64,000 nucleotides of DNA from G963665495 sp963677785 (GTDB lineage: Bacteria; Desulfobacterota; Desulfovibrionia; Desulfovibrionales; Desulfovibrionaceae), in the NCBI GenBank assembly GCA_963677785.2, contig CAXXDH010000003.1, positions 1,488,001 through 1,552,000 on the forward strand. The letters run 5' to 3'. Below the pieces are notes generated by a model. That model made no database searches and was not told where the DNA came from. It saw only the letters and a program-made list of their open reading frames with translations. This document shows, piece by piece, positions 53,060 to 61,558 of this stretch. Positions within the stretch are counted from its first letter, which is position 1, and each line of letters opens with the position of its first letter. The position numbers and the translations under genes are program-made.

Positions 53060-53854
53060 TTATTTCATATCCCTGGCCTGGACCCAGATAACGGCGTCCT
53101 GGGAGAGTTCCTTACCTTTGTATTCCTTGTCAGGACCGGCGCCGAGGGCGGCGAAGCCCCACCAGCCGGCCTTGGGGATACCGAAGGCGAACTGACCGTT
53201 GGCATCGGCTTTGATGCCCAGAGTTACGAACGCATCCTGGGGCGCTGTGGCCAGGGCTTGTTTCTGGAATTCGTTTTTGCCCTGAACAGGCGGATGGTTC
53301 ATAAATTCGACTTCGATTTCAGCGTCGGGAACAGGTTTGCCGTTGGCGACAACAACGCCGCGGAAGACGTTTCCGGTCCACAGGGCGTAGGGTTTGTCCA
53401 GGGGCAGGATTTCCGTGGGCAGGCCGGTGGGAGCATCCCAGTCAGTGGGCAGCCCGGCATTGTTCACGATGACTTTGGTGATCTGCTGGATGTAGATGTC
53501 CTCTTCTTTTTCAAAGTAGGGCTCGGGCACCAGGCAGAAGACGACGTCGCCCATTTTGCGGACTTTGACCTGCGCTTCGTACGCCTTGCCGGAATTGGTC
53601 AGGCTGGTCCAGGTGATGGATTTCAGTTTGTCTTTCAGGTCGGTTTTCTTGCCCTTGCTGATCATGTAGAAATCAAGCGGGGCCCCCATATCCATGGTGT
53701 GTCCGGCTTCAAAAGGATGGGTGAAGACCAGCTTGAGATCCAGCTCGCCGCCCTTTTCCAGTACGGCTTCGGGGGTGTAAATCATCTGAAAGTGGGCGTA
53801 CGCCGGGGCGCAGAAAGCAAAGACAAGTACAGCCGTAAGCAATAAACGTTTCAT
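53060..53854 (-). CDS. DUF4198-type periplasmic protein
   Basis: A 264-residue exported protein: Lys-Arg plus hydrophobic signal (ending APAYAHFQ), then beta-rich domains with a His at the mature N-terminus (AHFQMIY). This is the general pattern of DUF4198/NikM-like metal-uptake accessory proteins. GDVVFCLVPEPYFEKEED and GGVVVANGKPVP-like Ig strands are seen. It lies downstream of feoB and the small secreted gene, so it is probably co-transcribed with them. A role in delivering metal ions to the inner membrane is inferred. Confidence 0.65.
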   Translation of the reverse strand: MKRLLLTAVLVFAFCAPAYAHFQMIYTPEAVLEKGGELDLKLVFTHPFEAGHTMDMGAPLDFYMISKGKKTDLKDKLKSITWTSLTNSGKAYEAQVKVRKMGDVVFCLVPEPYFEKEEDIYIQQITKVIVNNAGLPTDWDAPTGLPTEILPLDKPYALWTGNVFRGVVVANGKPVPDAEIEVEFMNHPPVQGKNEFQKQALATAPQDAFVTLGIKADANGQFAFGIPKAGWWGFAALGAGPDKEYKGKELSQDAVIWVQARDMK

Positions 53855-53935
53855 GAGGCTCTCCTGTTGCAGACTCGTTGCGGCATGTGCTGCTTTTTTT
53901 TATAAATTGTATCTTACTGGTTAATAAAAACGGAC

Positions 53936-54253
53936 TTATTCAACGATGTCTTTTCCGGAAACATCGATACGGTGGCCTTCACCCGCGTCGAACTGTACGC
54001 GGTATTCGCCTTCAGGCTTTTTGAAGTTGACTTCACTATATTCATCAAGCTTGGTCTCAGCGATGCTTTTGCCGCTGGCGTCGAAAATGTGCACAGCCAC
54101 GCCCGCAGCGGAAGATCCGTCGGAAAAGCCGCCTTCGCAGGCGATGGTGCCGTCGCCGTTGTCGTAGCACGAGAACAGCGGTGTATGCGCCTGGGCAAGG
54201 CCGCTGAGTGATAGAAGCCCGATACACAGGGCGCTGGCGATAAATAAACGCAT
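53936..54253 (-). CDS. Small secreted beta-sandwich protein
   Basis: A 105-residue periplasmic protein with signal peptide (ending GLAQAHTP) and a short beta-rich domain (GVAVHIFDASGKSIAETKLDEYSEVNFKKPEGEYRVQF), like carboxypeptidase-regulatory or transthyretin-type folds. The mature N-terminus has His and Cys (AHTPLFSCYDNGDG). AGGAGG precedes ATG 54253; it starts 8 bp after the feoB stop. Probably paired with the DUF4198 protein. Confidence 0.65.
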   Translation of the reverse strand: MRLFIASALCIGLLSLSGLAQAHTPLFSCYDNGDGTIACEGGFSDGSSAAGVAVHIFDASGKSIAETKLDEYSEVNFKKPEGEYRVQFDAGEGHRIDVSGKDIVE

Positions 54254-54261
54254 TGTTCCTC

Positions 54262-56811
54262 CTAAGTGTCAGTTGGTTGAGGTTTCAACAAGCCGGTGAC
54301 GACTGTGGCCGCCAGGGCGATTCCATAAAACCAGGCCATGGCCTGCGCACCACTGAGTCCGAGCATGGATCCGCCCGTGAACACCAGGGTTGCCACGCAC
54401 ACGCCAAGGCCCATCATGTATGCAAGGGAAAAGAACATCCATTTCCAGGATCCGGACTGCACCTTGACCACCATGGTCGTAGCCATACAGGGCGGGTACA
54501 GGGCCATGAAGAGCATCAGAGCCAGGGCGTGCAGCGGCGTAAAACCCGTTTCCTGCGCAGCCATCCGGTGGCCGAGAGCCTGGCCGTGGGAACTGGCCGC
54601 GGCTTCCGTTTCACCTTCCAGGGCTTTTTGTTCCGCCCCTGTTTCATCGGCTTCTGTGAGTTCGCCCGCGCCTTCTTCCGGCTGGTAGAGAGCGCCCAGG
54701 GTGGCCACGGTGTTTTCCTTGGCGGCCAGGGCGGAAAGCAGGGCCACGTTCACCCGCCAGTTAAAGCCCGCGTATTGGGTGGCGGGTTCCATCCAATGGC
54801 CGATGGATCCTAGAAAACTATTGTTGATAACGGAATTTTTGGCTTCCATACGCAGACCCAGGCGTGTCCGGCGGAGTTTTTTGTATCCCCGGTTAACGCT
54901 CTTGGCCGCCTTGTCGCCTTTGGGCGGCTTGAGTACGGCGAAAAAGGCCGGATTGCGTTCCTGAAAGCGGGTGTCGATAGCTTTGGCCTGTGCCTTGCTC
55001 GAAGCTCCCATTCGCGCGTTTTTGTATGCTTCGGCAAAGGTGAACAGCTCGTTGATTTCCTCGGGTGTGTCGATTTCCCTGGTCAACGGACTCTTTGTCG
55101 TGAGTTTTATGAATTTTTCCTGCGCTGTGGCGGCTGTTTGCTCCATGGCTGCCATGCGTTCGTCCGAGATGCCGGGAAATTGCATAAGGACAAAAAGAAT
55201 CACGGAGACCGCGGCCACCACGGTGATGATTTTCTGGCAGTAGAGCCAGACCCGTTCCAGGGCGCGCCGTACGATATTGCCTATTGTGGGCATATGGTAT
55301 GGCGGCATCTCCATGATGAAGGGCGCGGTTTCCTTTTCCTTGAGCACCGTGAGGTTGAGTATTTTGGAGGTGGTCAGGGCCATGAGAATGGTGACCGTGG
55401 CTATGAAAAACATGGCCTGGCCTTTGTATGCCGTAAAATAGATGCCGATGAGCAGTACGTAGAGCGGCACCTTTGCCAGGCAGTTCATCATGGGCACCAC
55501 CAGAATGGTTGCCAGGCGGGCGCGTTCATCCGGCACGGCCCGGCAGGCCATGACTCCCGGAACGGCGCATCCGCCAACGTACACGCCGCCGAGAACAAGC
55601 GGCAGGGTGGACTGGCCGTGCAAGCCGTAGCGACGGAAAAAAGCATCCAGGAGGAAAGCCATACGCGGCATGTAGCCCAGGTCTTCCAGAGCGGCGATAT
55701 AGGCGAAAAGAATCAGAAAAATAGGAATATAGTTCAACAGCGCGTTGATGCTGTCCACCACCCAGAGCACCAGCGCACGGAAAACGGAGTCTGTAATGAA
55801 CCCTTCCGCCGGCAGGACGGACGCAATGGTCTCCCGCACCCAGGCCAGGGCGGGCCAGGTGTAGTTGGTCAGCGCATAGCCCCATTCGATGGAGAGGTAG
55901 TACATCAGGTACATGACGGCGAAAAGAATCGGATAGCCCCAGATGCGGTGGCAGATCCAATGGTCGACTTTGTCGGAGCTGGTTGCCTTGCCTTCATCGG
56001 GGGAGTTAACGCAACTGTCCGCGATGGTGGCTGCGACGTCGTAGCGCCGTTTTTCCACAAAGCGGTCGGCGGCCATACCGTGCTTGCTTTCAAAGTACCC
56101 CCGCTTCATATCCGCTTTGTCCAGCAGTTCCTTGGCGGCGGGGTGGAGCTCCTGCATCAGTTCGCGAATCCCGGCATCGCCTTCGAGCAGCTTGAGGGCC
56201 AGCCAGCGGGCCGGGGCGTAGCTGTCCACTTTGCCTTCAATGTCCTTTTGGAGTTCGGCAATGGACGGTTCCAGTTCTCCGTAGTCGATACGCATGGGCA
56301 CCGGATGGGCAACACCGTCGAAGTGTTGAGACAAGGCCGATTTGAGGAGGTCCTTGCCGACGCCTTTGCGTCCGACGGCGGGGATGACTGGAGCGCCCAG
56401 TTTTTTTGTCAGCAAGTCGGCGTCGATCTGCTGATTGCGCGACTCCGCTACGTCCATCATGTTCAGGGTGACCACCACGGGTACGCCCATTTCAAGAAGT
56501 TGAAAGGTCAGAAAGAGATGCCGCCGGATATTGGAGGCGTCCGCCACGTTGACTACAACGGCCGGGCGGTCCTTGATGATAAAATCACGCGCAACGCGTT
56601 CTTCCAGCGAGTAGGATGTCAGACTGTATGTTCCGGGCAGGTCCACCAGTTCTACGGAATGCCCGTTCTGGGAAAAGAAGCCGACCTTTTTTTCAACTGT
56701 GACTCCGGGGTAATTGGCGACATGTTGCCGCGCGCCTGTGAGCATATTGAAAATTGTGGATTTGCCGGCGTTCGGCTGCCCGGCCAGAGCCACGAGAAGT
56801 TGAGTAGACAT
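54262..56811 (-). CDS. feoB: Ferrous iron transport protein B
   Basis: An 849-residue Fe(II) importer of the inner membrane. The N-terminal GTPase has G1 GQPNAGKST, G2 Thr in GVTVEKK, G3 DLPGTYSL and G4 NMMD. A helical linker and about ten TM helices follow, including two gate regions (GYPILFAVMY; PRMAFLLDAFFRRYGLHG). A C-terminal low-complexity, acidic loop (EEGAGELTEADETGAEQK) is inserted before the last helices. It should use GTP to import ferrous iron. A Fur-like box lies 33 bp upstream, between it and the feoA terminator. Confidence 0.95.
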   Translation of the reverse strand: MSTQLLVALAGQPNAGKSTIFNMLTGARQHVANYPGVTVEKKVGFFSQNGHSVELVDLPGTYSLTSYSLEERVARDFIIKDRPAVVVNVADASNIRRHLFLTFQLLEMGVPVVVTLNMMDVAESRNQQIDADLLTKKLGAPVIPAVGRKGVGKDLLKSALSQHFDGVAHPVPMRIDYGELEPSIAELQKDIEGKVDSYAPARWLALKLLEGDAGIRELMQELHPAAKELLDKADMKRGYFESKHGMAADRFVEKRRYDVAATIADSCVNSPDEGKATSSDKVDHWICHRIWGYPILFAVMYLMYYLSIEWGYALTNYTWPALAWVRETIASVLPAEGFITDSVFRALVLWVVDSINALLNYIPIFLILFAYIAALEDLGYMPRMAFLLDAFFRRYGLHGQSTLPLVLGGVYVGGCAVPGVMACRAVPDERARLATILVVPMMNCLAKVPLYVLLIGIYFTAYKGQAMFFIATVTILMALTTSKILNLTVLKEKETAPFIMEMPPYHMPTIGNIVRRALERVWLYCQKIITVVAAVSVILFVLMQFPGISDERMAAMEQTAATAQEKFIKLTTKSPLTREIDTPEEINELFTFAEAYKNARMGASSKAQAKAIDTRFQERNPAFFAVLKPPKGDKAAKSVNRGYKKLRRTRLGLRMEAKNSVINNSFLGSIGHWMEPATQYAGFNWRVNVALLSALAAKENTVATLGALYQPEEGAGELTEADETGAEQKALEGETEAAASSHGQALGHRMAAQETGFTPLHALALMLFMALYPPCMATTMVVKVQSGSWKWMFFSLAYMMGLGVCVATLVFTGGSMLGLSGAQAMAWFYGIALAATVVTGLLKPQPTDT

Positions 56812-56843
56812 AAAATATCACCAGTTCGTTACAGGTCTCAATC

Positions 56844-56862
56844 GATATTGAAAGCCATTCTC
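56844..56862 (-). promoter_or_regulatory. Fur-like box before feoB
   Basis: On the minus strand GAGAATGGCTTTCAATATC agrees with the consensus at 13 of 19 positions. Confidence 0.4.
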
Positions 56863-56874
56863 AGTCGAAAATAA

Positions 56875-56907
56875 CAAAAAAGCATGCGGTCGCCCGCATG
56901 CTTTTTT
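56875..56907. terminator. Bidirectional terminator between feoA and feoB
   Basis: AAAGCATGCGG pairs with CCGCATGCTTT over a 4-nt loop, flanked by As on one side and Ts on the other, so it can work on both strands. Confidence 0.8.
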
Positions 56908-56914
56908 GAGAAAA

Positions 56915-57214
56915 TCAGACTTTTTGGACGTGGACTTTTTCGGCAACGCCGCGTTCCACCATCAGGCGGCTTTCTCCTACGGAAAGCAGCAGCGGGCCGA
57001 CACCGGGATTGGCGACAACCTGGAGGGTGCAGCCGGGAAAAAGCCCCAGGGAAGCCAGACGGCAGCGAGCTTTGCCGCAAGCGCAAACGGCATTGACTTC
57101 GGCGCGGGAACCCGAACGCAGAGATGTCAGTGCTGTAGCATTTTCTGCGGGCTGGGTGGACTGTGCAGCACCTTTTTCTTCACTTGTGCGGCCTCTTCTG
57201 TGTCTCCAGAACAT
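56915..57214 (-). CDS. feoA: FeoA-like protein
   Basis: A 99-residue cytoplasmic protein. A short basic N-terminus precedes an SH3-like FeoA domain (about 25-99) with ARCRLASLGLFPGCTLQVVAN and MVERGVAEKVHV. FeoA supports FeoB-dependent iron import. Cys-rich sequence (CACGKARC) is unusual for FeoA and could bind iron. It is separated from feoB by a terminator, so the ratio of the two may be tuned. A Fur-like box precedes it. Confidence 0.9.
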   Translation of the reverse strand: MFWRHRRGRTSEEKGAAQSTQPAENATALTSLRSGSRAEVNAVCACGKARCRLASLGLFPGCTLQVVANPGVGPLLLSVGESRLMVERGVAEKVHVQKV

Positions 57215-57267
57215 GGTCGTACCCCCGATTTAGTAAGATGTTACGAATAACTACACTATGACGCATT

Positions 57268-57286
57268 GAAAATGATATTCACTGTT
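57268..57286 (-). promoter_or_regulatory. Fur-like box before feoA
   Basis: GAAAATGATATTCACTGTT agrees with the consensus at 14 of 19. A second, weaker GAGAGTGATTGTCAATTGT stretch lies at 57307-57325. Confidence 0.6.
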
Positions 57287-57358
57287 ATTTGGGACCTTAG
57301 GCCCATTGAGAGTGATTGTCAATTGTTATTTGTAGAAAGAAATTACTCTCTAAAACAA

Positions 57359-58447
57359 TCAATCTAAATAATTATGGTAGAAAATTGTATTTCTTCCCGA
57401 GCGTTTCGCTTCATATAAAGCCGTATCGGCACATTTCAACAGGTCATCCAGGCAAACAACCTGCTTTTGATTACAGGCAATGCCGAAACTTGCTGTAAAT
57501 CGGATACAACCTTGCGGTGTGCTGACCGTATGGGCTTCAAAGGCCCGCCGCAGTTTTTCCGCAACAAAGATGGCGTCTCTTCCAGACGTGCCCGGCAACA
57601 GAACGGCGAACTCCTCGCCTCCAATACGGCCGAAAACGTCCAGCTCGCGCAGAGTGACGCGTCCGAGCCGGGCGATATCCTGCAGTACCTTGTCTCCGGC
57701 GTCGTGTCCGTAGGTGTCGTTGACGCGTTTGAAGTGGTCGGCATCGAAATAGACAAGGGAAAGCGGGATGTTTTCGCGTTGCGAACGCAGCAGTTCTCGT
57801 TGTCCGAGTTCAACAAAATAGCGTCGGTTGAACAGCCCGGTGAGTCCGTCGCAGCGGGCCAGCTCCTGCAGTTCTTTGAGCATGCGCCGTCTTTCCGTGA
57901 TATCGGCCACCAGTCCGTCCAGTTCGACCAGTTCGCCCGCCGTGTCAAAGGTGGCTCGTGCGCAGATTTCCACCCAGATGCTGGTCCTGTCGCAACGATG
58001 CAATTCCAGGGGGAAGTCCTTAAGCACGCCTTCGCTGGCAAGTTTCTGCATGAACGTCTGCCGCTGATCGGAAGAGAGAAAGATGTCGTTGTTGTCCTCG
58101 ATCATTGCTTCTGTGGAGTCATAGCCGAAGATACGCGCCATAGCCGGATTGAGATCCAGGAAATGGCCCTCCGGAGTTGAGCGAAAAATTCCCTGGATGC
58201 TGCTTTCAAAAATGCCGCGGTATTTTTCTTCACTTTTTGCAAGCTGCTCGTTGAGCCGGTTTAGCTGGCGCTGCATGCGATCCCCCATATTGATCAGACG
58301 CATACTTTGCCTGTAGAGCTTTTTGTATTGTTTGAGCAAGGCGGCGAAATCGGCGGCCGACAGCAGGATGGAACCGGTGTCGAGCAGCTCTTCGGCACGA
58401 GAAATGGTACGCTCTTCGTCGCTGAATAGCGAGCAGGGACTGTTCAC
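57359..58447 (-). CDS. siaD: PAS-GGDEF diguanylate cyclase, SiaD-like
   Basis: A 362-residue cytoplasmic diguanylate cyclase. An N-terminal helical region (about 1-75) that could be the SiaC-binding stalk precedes a PAS domain (about 75-190) and a GGDEF domain with active site GGEEF (RIGGEEFAVLL). An RxxD inhibitory site (RELD) sits five residues before it, so c-di-GMP product inhibition is likely. Its start overlaps the end of the SiaC-like gene. The gene order SiaA, SiaB, SiaC, cyclase matches the Pseudomonas siaABCD operon. Confidence 0.85.
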   Translation of the reverse strand: MNSPCSLFSDEERTISRAEELLDTGSILLSAADFAALLKQYKKLYRQSMRLINMGDRMQRQLNRLNEQLAKSEEKYRGIFESSIQGIFRSTPEGHFLDLNPAMARIFGYDSTEAMIEDNNDIFLSSDQRQTFMQKLASEGVLKDFPLELHRCDRTSIWVEICARATFDTAGELVELDGLVADITERRRMLKELQELARCDGLTGLFNRRYFVELGQRELLRSQRENIPLSLVYFDADHFKRVNDTYGHDAGDKVLQDIARLGRVTLRELDVFGRIGGEEFAVLLPGTSGRDAIFVAEKLRRAFEAHTVSTPQGCIRFTASFGIACNQKQVVCLDDLLKCADTALYEAKRSGRNTIFYHNYLD

Positions 58448-58839
58448 GATTTGTCCTCATACGGACAAAGGGTCAACCGGGCGGTATCCAGATCTTCACC
58501 GAATTCTTCCCCACATTCCTGGGCTATCTCGTTTTCCACATGATAGCGCCAGAGAATCTGCAGCTTCAGCCCCTGGCGTGCGGCTGTATCAAAGGCGTCG
58601 AAGAGGTTCATCAAAGCCTTGGAGCTGGAGGAATTGAAGTACAGGATGTCCATGTCCACCGTGACCTTTTCTCCCGCATCCAGACTGGAGAAATAATCAT
58701 CGAGCCATTCGAGCACCGGGGTGAAGAATTTGTTGGCGTTTTCCGGGTAGGATTCGCCGCGAAGCATGAGGATGGCGGTTTCCGGATCGAAATCCACAAG
58801 CAGGGTCGCGTCGGTAGGTTCAATGGCTAAGCGTTCCAT
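58444..58839 (-). CDS. siaC: SiaC-like protein (DUF1987)
   Basis: A 131-residue protein from ATG 58839 (ATG 58848 is 3 codons earlier). The DUF1987/SiaC pattern is recognised in GESYPENANKFFTPVLEWLDDYF and TVDMDILYFNSSSSKALMNLFD, the latter holding the phospho-acceptor region. SiaC, when unphosphorylated, stimulates the SiaD cyclase, and is phosphorylated by SiaB and dephosphorylated by SiaA. It overlaps both neighbours. Confidence 0.85.
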   Translation of the reverse strand: MERLAIEPTDATLLVDFDPETAILMLRGESYPENANKFFTPVLEWLDDYFSSLDAGEKVTVDMDILYFNSSSSKALMNLFDAFDTAARQGLKLQILWRYHVENEIAQECGEEFGEDLDTARLTLCPYEDKS

Positions 58840-58844
58840 AACGT

Positions 58845-59393
58845 TCACCCTATGGCCTTGATGGTAAAGAAAACCGTTTGCGTGTCTATGGGTGCGAGAT
58901 GATATTCCAACGGTTCGCTTACCCGGCGAAACATTTCGATGAATCCCAGACCGGCGCCCTTGCTGTCCGGTCCGGGGTCCTGACGACGGACGCGCTTATA
59001 GTATTCCTTGAGCTCTTTTTTGTCCAACCCCTGCAGGTAGTTGATACGCTCGATCATTTTTTTGCTTTGCGAAACGCTGACGTAGTTGCCGCAGATCACG
59101 TAGAATTTATCCTCGTGTCGGCCCACGACAACTATGCCGTTCCGAAACTTGCTCTTGGTGCGGTTATCTGGAATGGGGTGTTCCGTGGAGTAGTTAACGA
59201 TGTTCTGCATTTGTTCCACAAAAAGGGAAAAGATCCGGTGGGTGGTGGTCATGCTGGCTTCTTCCAGCTCCATTTTAATTTTAAGCATCCGGCCCATGCC
59301 CTCTACCGCGCTTTGAGAGGTCGGGCCGCTGAAGCAGAACATCACCCCTTCTTTTTTGAGATCCTTGTAAAACTGGTGCAGGTCGTTCAACAT
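58845..59393 (-). CDS. siaB: SiaB-like protein kinase
   Basis: A 182-residue SiaB-family (DUF6272) GHKL-type kinase that would phosphorylate SiaC. Recognisable parts are VEQMQNIVNYSTEH (N box), GIVVVGRHEDKFYVICGN and the SKGAGLGFIEM glycine box. It overlaps the SiaA-like stop by 7 bp, so it is coupled. No other domains. Confidence 0.85.
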   Translation of the reverse strand: MLNDLHQFYKDLKKEGVMFCFSGPTSQSAVEGMGRMLKIKMELEEASMTTTHRIFSLFVEQMQNIVNYSTEHPIPDNRTKSKFRNGIVVVGRHEDKFYVICGNYVSVSQSKKMIERINYLQGLDKKELKEYYKRVRRQDPGPDSKGAGLGFIEMFRRVSEPLEYHLAPIDTQTVFFTIKAIG

Positions 59394-60628
59394 GCGGGCT
59401 CCTCTGTTGAAAATCCTAGCATGGTGACATCGTCTCGTTGCGCGTTGCGCCCTTTGTAGTCGTTAAACATTTTTTCCAAAACGTCCCGTTGCTCGGCCAT
59501 GGGCAATGAGGCATGTTCTTCCAACCAGATGCGCAGCCTTCGGCGGCCAAAAGGCAGCCGTTTCAATCCGCCGATCTGGTCTGTGAGGCCGTCAGTGAAG
59601 AGATAGGCGGATTGGATGCCTTTGAGAGAGATGCAACGATTGGCGAATTCCTGGTCCAGAGGGACGTCCACAAATCCGATACCGCTTTTGTCTCCTTTGA
59701 TTTCCCGGATGCCTTCGGTTCCGGACAGAAACAGAAAGCTTCTGGCTCCTGCGAAATAAAGCAGCTGTTTCTGGTTGTCGATGCAACAGACGCCGCCCTC
59801 AAGGCCGTCGTCCGAGAGTTTATGCCTGTCGTGCTGCGACAGGGCGAGTTTGAGACCCTTGTTCATTTTGGCCAGAAGCTGTGCCGGGTTGTTCCAGCAG
59901 GATTCATCGAAGTTTTGTTCAAATAGCGAATTGACGATGAGCGTCAGAAATGCGCCCGGCACGCCGTGTCCGGTGCAGTCGAAGACCGCCAGATAGGTAT
60001 GGTTGCGGCTGCGTTTTACCCAGTAGGCGTCGCCCCCGACTCCGTCGCGCGGCAACCAGAGCAGGAAATAGTCCCCCAGAGCTTCCTGGAGATCCTCGCG
60101 GCCGGGCAGAAAAGAGCGCTGGATGCGGCTGGCGTATTCTATGCTTTCCAAAACTTTGCGTTGCGCGGTTTCCAGCTTGTTGAGCGTTTCGTGCAAACGT
60201 GCTTCCCGGCTTTTCAAGCCCTGAATCATCCAGAAGATATTGCGTTGCAGGCGGATGAAATCATGCTCGTCCCCTTTTTCCATCGGTAGATTAAAATGGG
60301 GGGCCTGGCTGCCTGCCTTGATTTGATCCACGTAGTTGTTGATGCGGCGGGTCTGGCGTAGAACGATGAGTTCTTCCATGAGCTTGGTGAGCGGGTAATA
60401 GAGTAAAATAAAAGCTGCGATAAAGAGCGCCAGAAAATTCTGAAGGTATACGCTTCCCAACTGGTTGAGTATGAGCAACGCCAGCAGCGTGGGGAGCAAT
60501 CCCACTCCTAAAATGAGCAGTTTTATCTTAAAACCGACGCTCATGCTGGAGAGTTGATCCATTGCAATTTCATATAAAGACTTGCTCTGCACTTGGTCCA
60601 TATTGATTGAATTGGATTCCAGAGACAT
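59387..60628 (-). CDS. siaA: SiaA-like PP2C phosphatase with membrane domain
   Basis: A 413-residue protein: two TM helices near residues 35-80, a HAMP-like region and coiled coil (LHETLNKLETAQRKVLESIEYA), then a PP2C/SpoIIE phosphatase domain with DGVGGDAYW and FDCTGHGVPGAF metal-binding motifs. It removes the phosphate from SiaC in the known system. Unlike Pseudomonas SiaA, the periplasmic sensor between the two helices is very short. GGAG 8 bases before ATG 60628 sets the start; the frame is open to 60700. Confidence 0.8.
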   Translation of the reverse strand: MSLESNSINMDQVQSKSLYEIAMDQLSSMSVGFKIKLLILGVGLLPTLLALLILNQLGSVYLQNFLALFIAAFILLYYPLTKLMEELIVLRQTRRINNYVDQIKAGSQAPHFNLPMEKGDEHDFIRLQRNIFWMIQGLKSREARLHETLNKLETAQRKVLESIEYASRIQRSFLPGREDLQEALGDYFLLWLPRDGVGGDAYWVKRSRNHTYLAVFDCTGHGVPGAFLTLIVNSLFEQNFDESCWNNPAQLLAKMNKGLKLALSQHDRHKLSDDGLEGGVCCIDNQKQLLYFAGARSFLFLSGTEGIREIKGDKSGIGFVDVPLDQEFANRCISLKGIQSAYLFTDGLTDQIGGLKRLPFGRRRLRIWLEEHASLPMAEQRDVLEKMFNDYKGRNAQRDDVTMLGFSTEEPAC

Positions 60629-60678
60629 TGCAAAACTCCATCGGTGTTGAACGTTCTGACGCGATTCATTCGGCAGCG

Positions 60679-60717
60679 CCTGAGCCGGCGCATACAGCAA
60701 GTATACGCCGGCTCAGG
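60679..60717 (-). terminator. Strong hairpin between HD-GYP and siaA genes
   Basis: CCTGAGCCGGCG pairs perfectly with CGCCGGCTCAGG, extended by a near match CATAC/GTATA around AGCAA. No T-run, so it may be a partial terminator or an RNA-processing site. Confidence 0.5.
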
Positions 60718-60745
60718 CTTGCAGAACGTGTCTTATTCTATATGT

Positions 60746-61498
60746 TTAGCTTTGTGTCACATCATCTGTCCCTGTTTTCAGGCAAGGGGATAGTTCCTGA
60801 AAGTCGTGAGCTTCCAGAGTTGTTATGGGTTGAAACGCAGTTGCGGATGTTTTGCTGGAGATGATCATTTGGCGTATCGGCACTTGGGCGGAGAAAAACG
60901 CTTCGACCACGCGGGGGTCGAACTGGGTGCCCGAATGGCTGGCTATCTCCTCGCGAACTGCCTCGAACGAGCTTGCTTCGCGATAAGGCCGTTTTTGCAT
61001 CATGGCCGAAATGGTGTCCGCCACGGCGATGATGCGTGCGCCCAGGGGAATGGCTTCGCCTTTCAGGCCGTCCGGGTAGCCCTGGCCGTCATAACGTTCG
61101 TGGTGGTGCAGGATCATTTCCGGCACCCCGCTTTCACGCAGGGCCCGAACCGGGCGTACGATTTCAACACCCATGGCCGGGTGCCGTTTCATAGCCAGCC
61201 ACTCGTCTTGGTCTAGCGGGCCGTTTTTTTTCAAAATAGTGTCAGGAATGCCGATTTTTCCCACATCATGCAGATGGGCGGCCACATGGATGATATCCGC
61301 TTGGGCGGGCATGATGCCCATATCCATGGCAAGCACATAGGCCATGGCGGCGACTTCTTCGGAGTGCTGGTGCGTATAGGAATCTTTGGCATCCACGGCT
61401 GCTCCGAGCGATCCGGCGAATTCATGCAAGATGGTTTTGGCCATAAGCACGCTGCAGGATGAACAATTTGTGCAATATTTTCCTGGCTGTATAGTCAA
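60746..61498 (-). CDS. HD-GYP c-di-GMP phosphodiesterase
   Basis: A 250-residue protein with a complete HD-GYP domain: LHDVGKIGIPDTIL and HHHERYDGQGYPDG, plus AVADTISAM. A short Cys-rich N-terminus (CTNCSSC) from TTG 61498, preceded by AGGAG, could bind metal. ATG 61444 is the next start option. A good Fur-like box lies 42 bp upstream (61540-61558). It precedes siaABCD, which includes a diguanylate cyclase, so the operon can both make and break c-di-GMP. Confidence 0.85.
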   Translation of the reverse strand: MTIQPGKYCTNCSSCSVLMAKTILHEFAGSLGAAVDAKDSYTHQHSEEVAAMAYVLAMDMGIMPAQADIIHVAAHLHDVGKIGIPDTILKKNGPLDQDEWLAMKRHPAMGVEIVRPVRALRESGVPEMILHHHERYDGQGYPDGLKGEAIPLGARIIAVADTISAMMQKRPYREASSFEAVREEIASHSGTQFDPRVVEAFFSAQVPIRQMIISSKTSATAFQPITTLEAHDFQELSPCLKTGTDDVTQS

Positions 61499-61539
61499 CC
61501 TTTTGCTCCTTTGGAGTATAATAAAGATGGCAATTTTAT

Positions 61540-61558
61540 GATAATGAAAATCGCTATC
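61540..61558 (-). promoter_or_regulatory. Fur-like box before the HD-GYP gene
   Basis: GATAATGAAAATCGCTATC agrees with the consensus at 16 of 19, the best Fur-like site in the window. Confidence 0.7.

Noticed and set aside
55138..56874. 578-codon open frame antisense to feoB
   Set aside because: It lacks any family motif and lies wholly across feoB.
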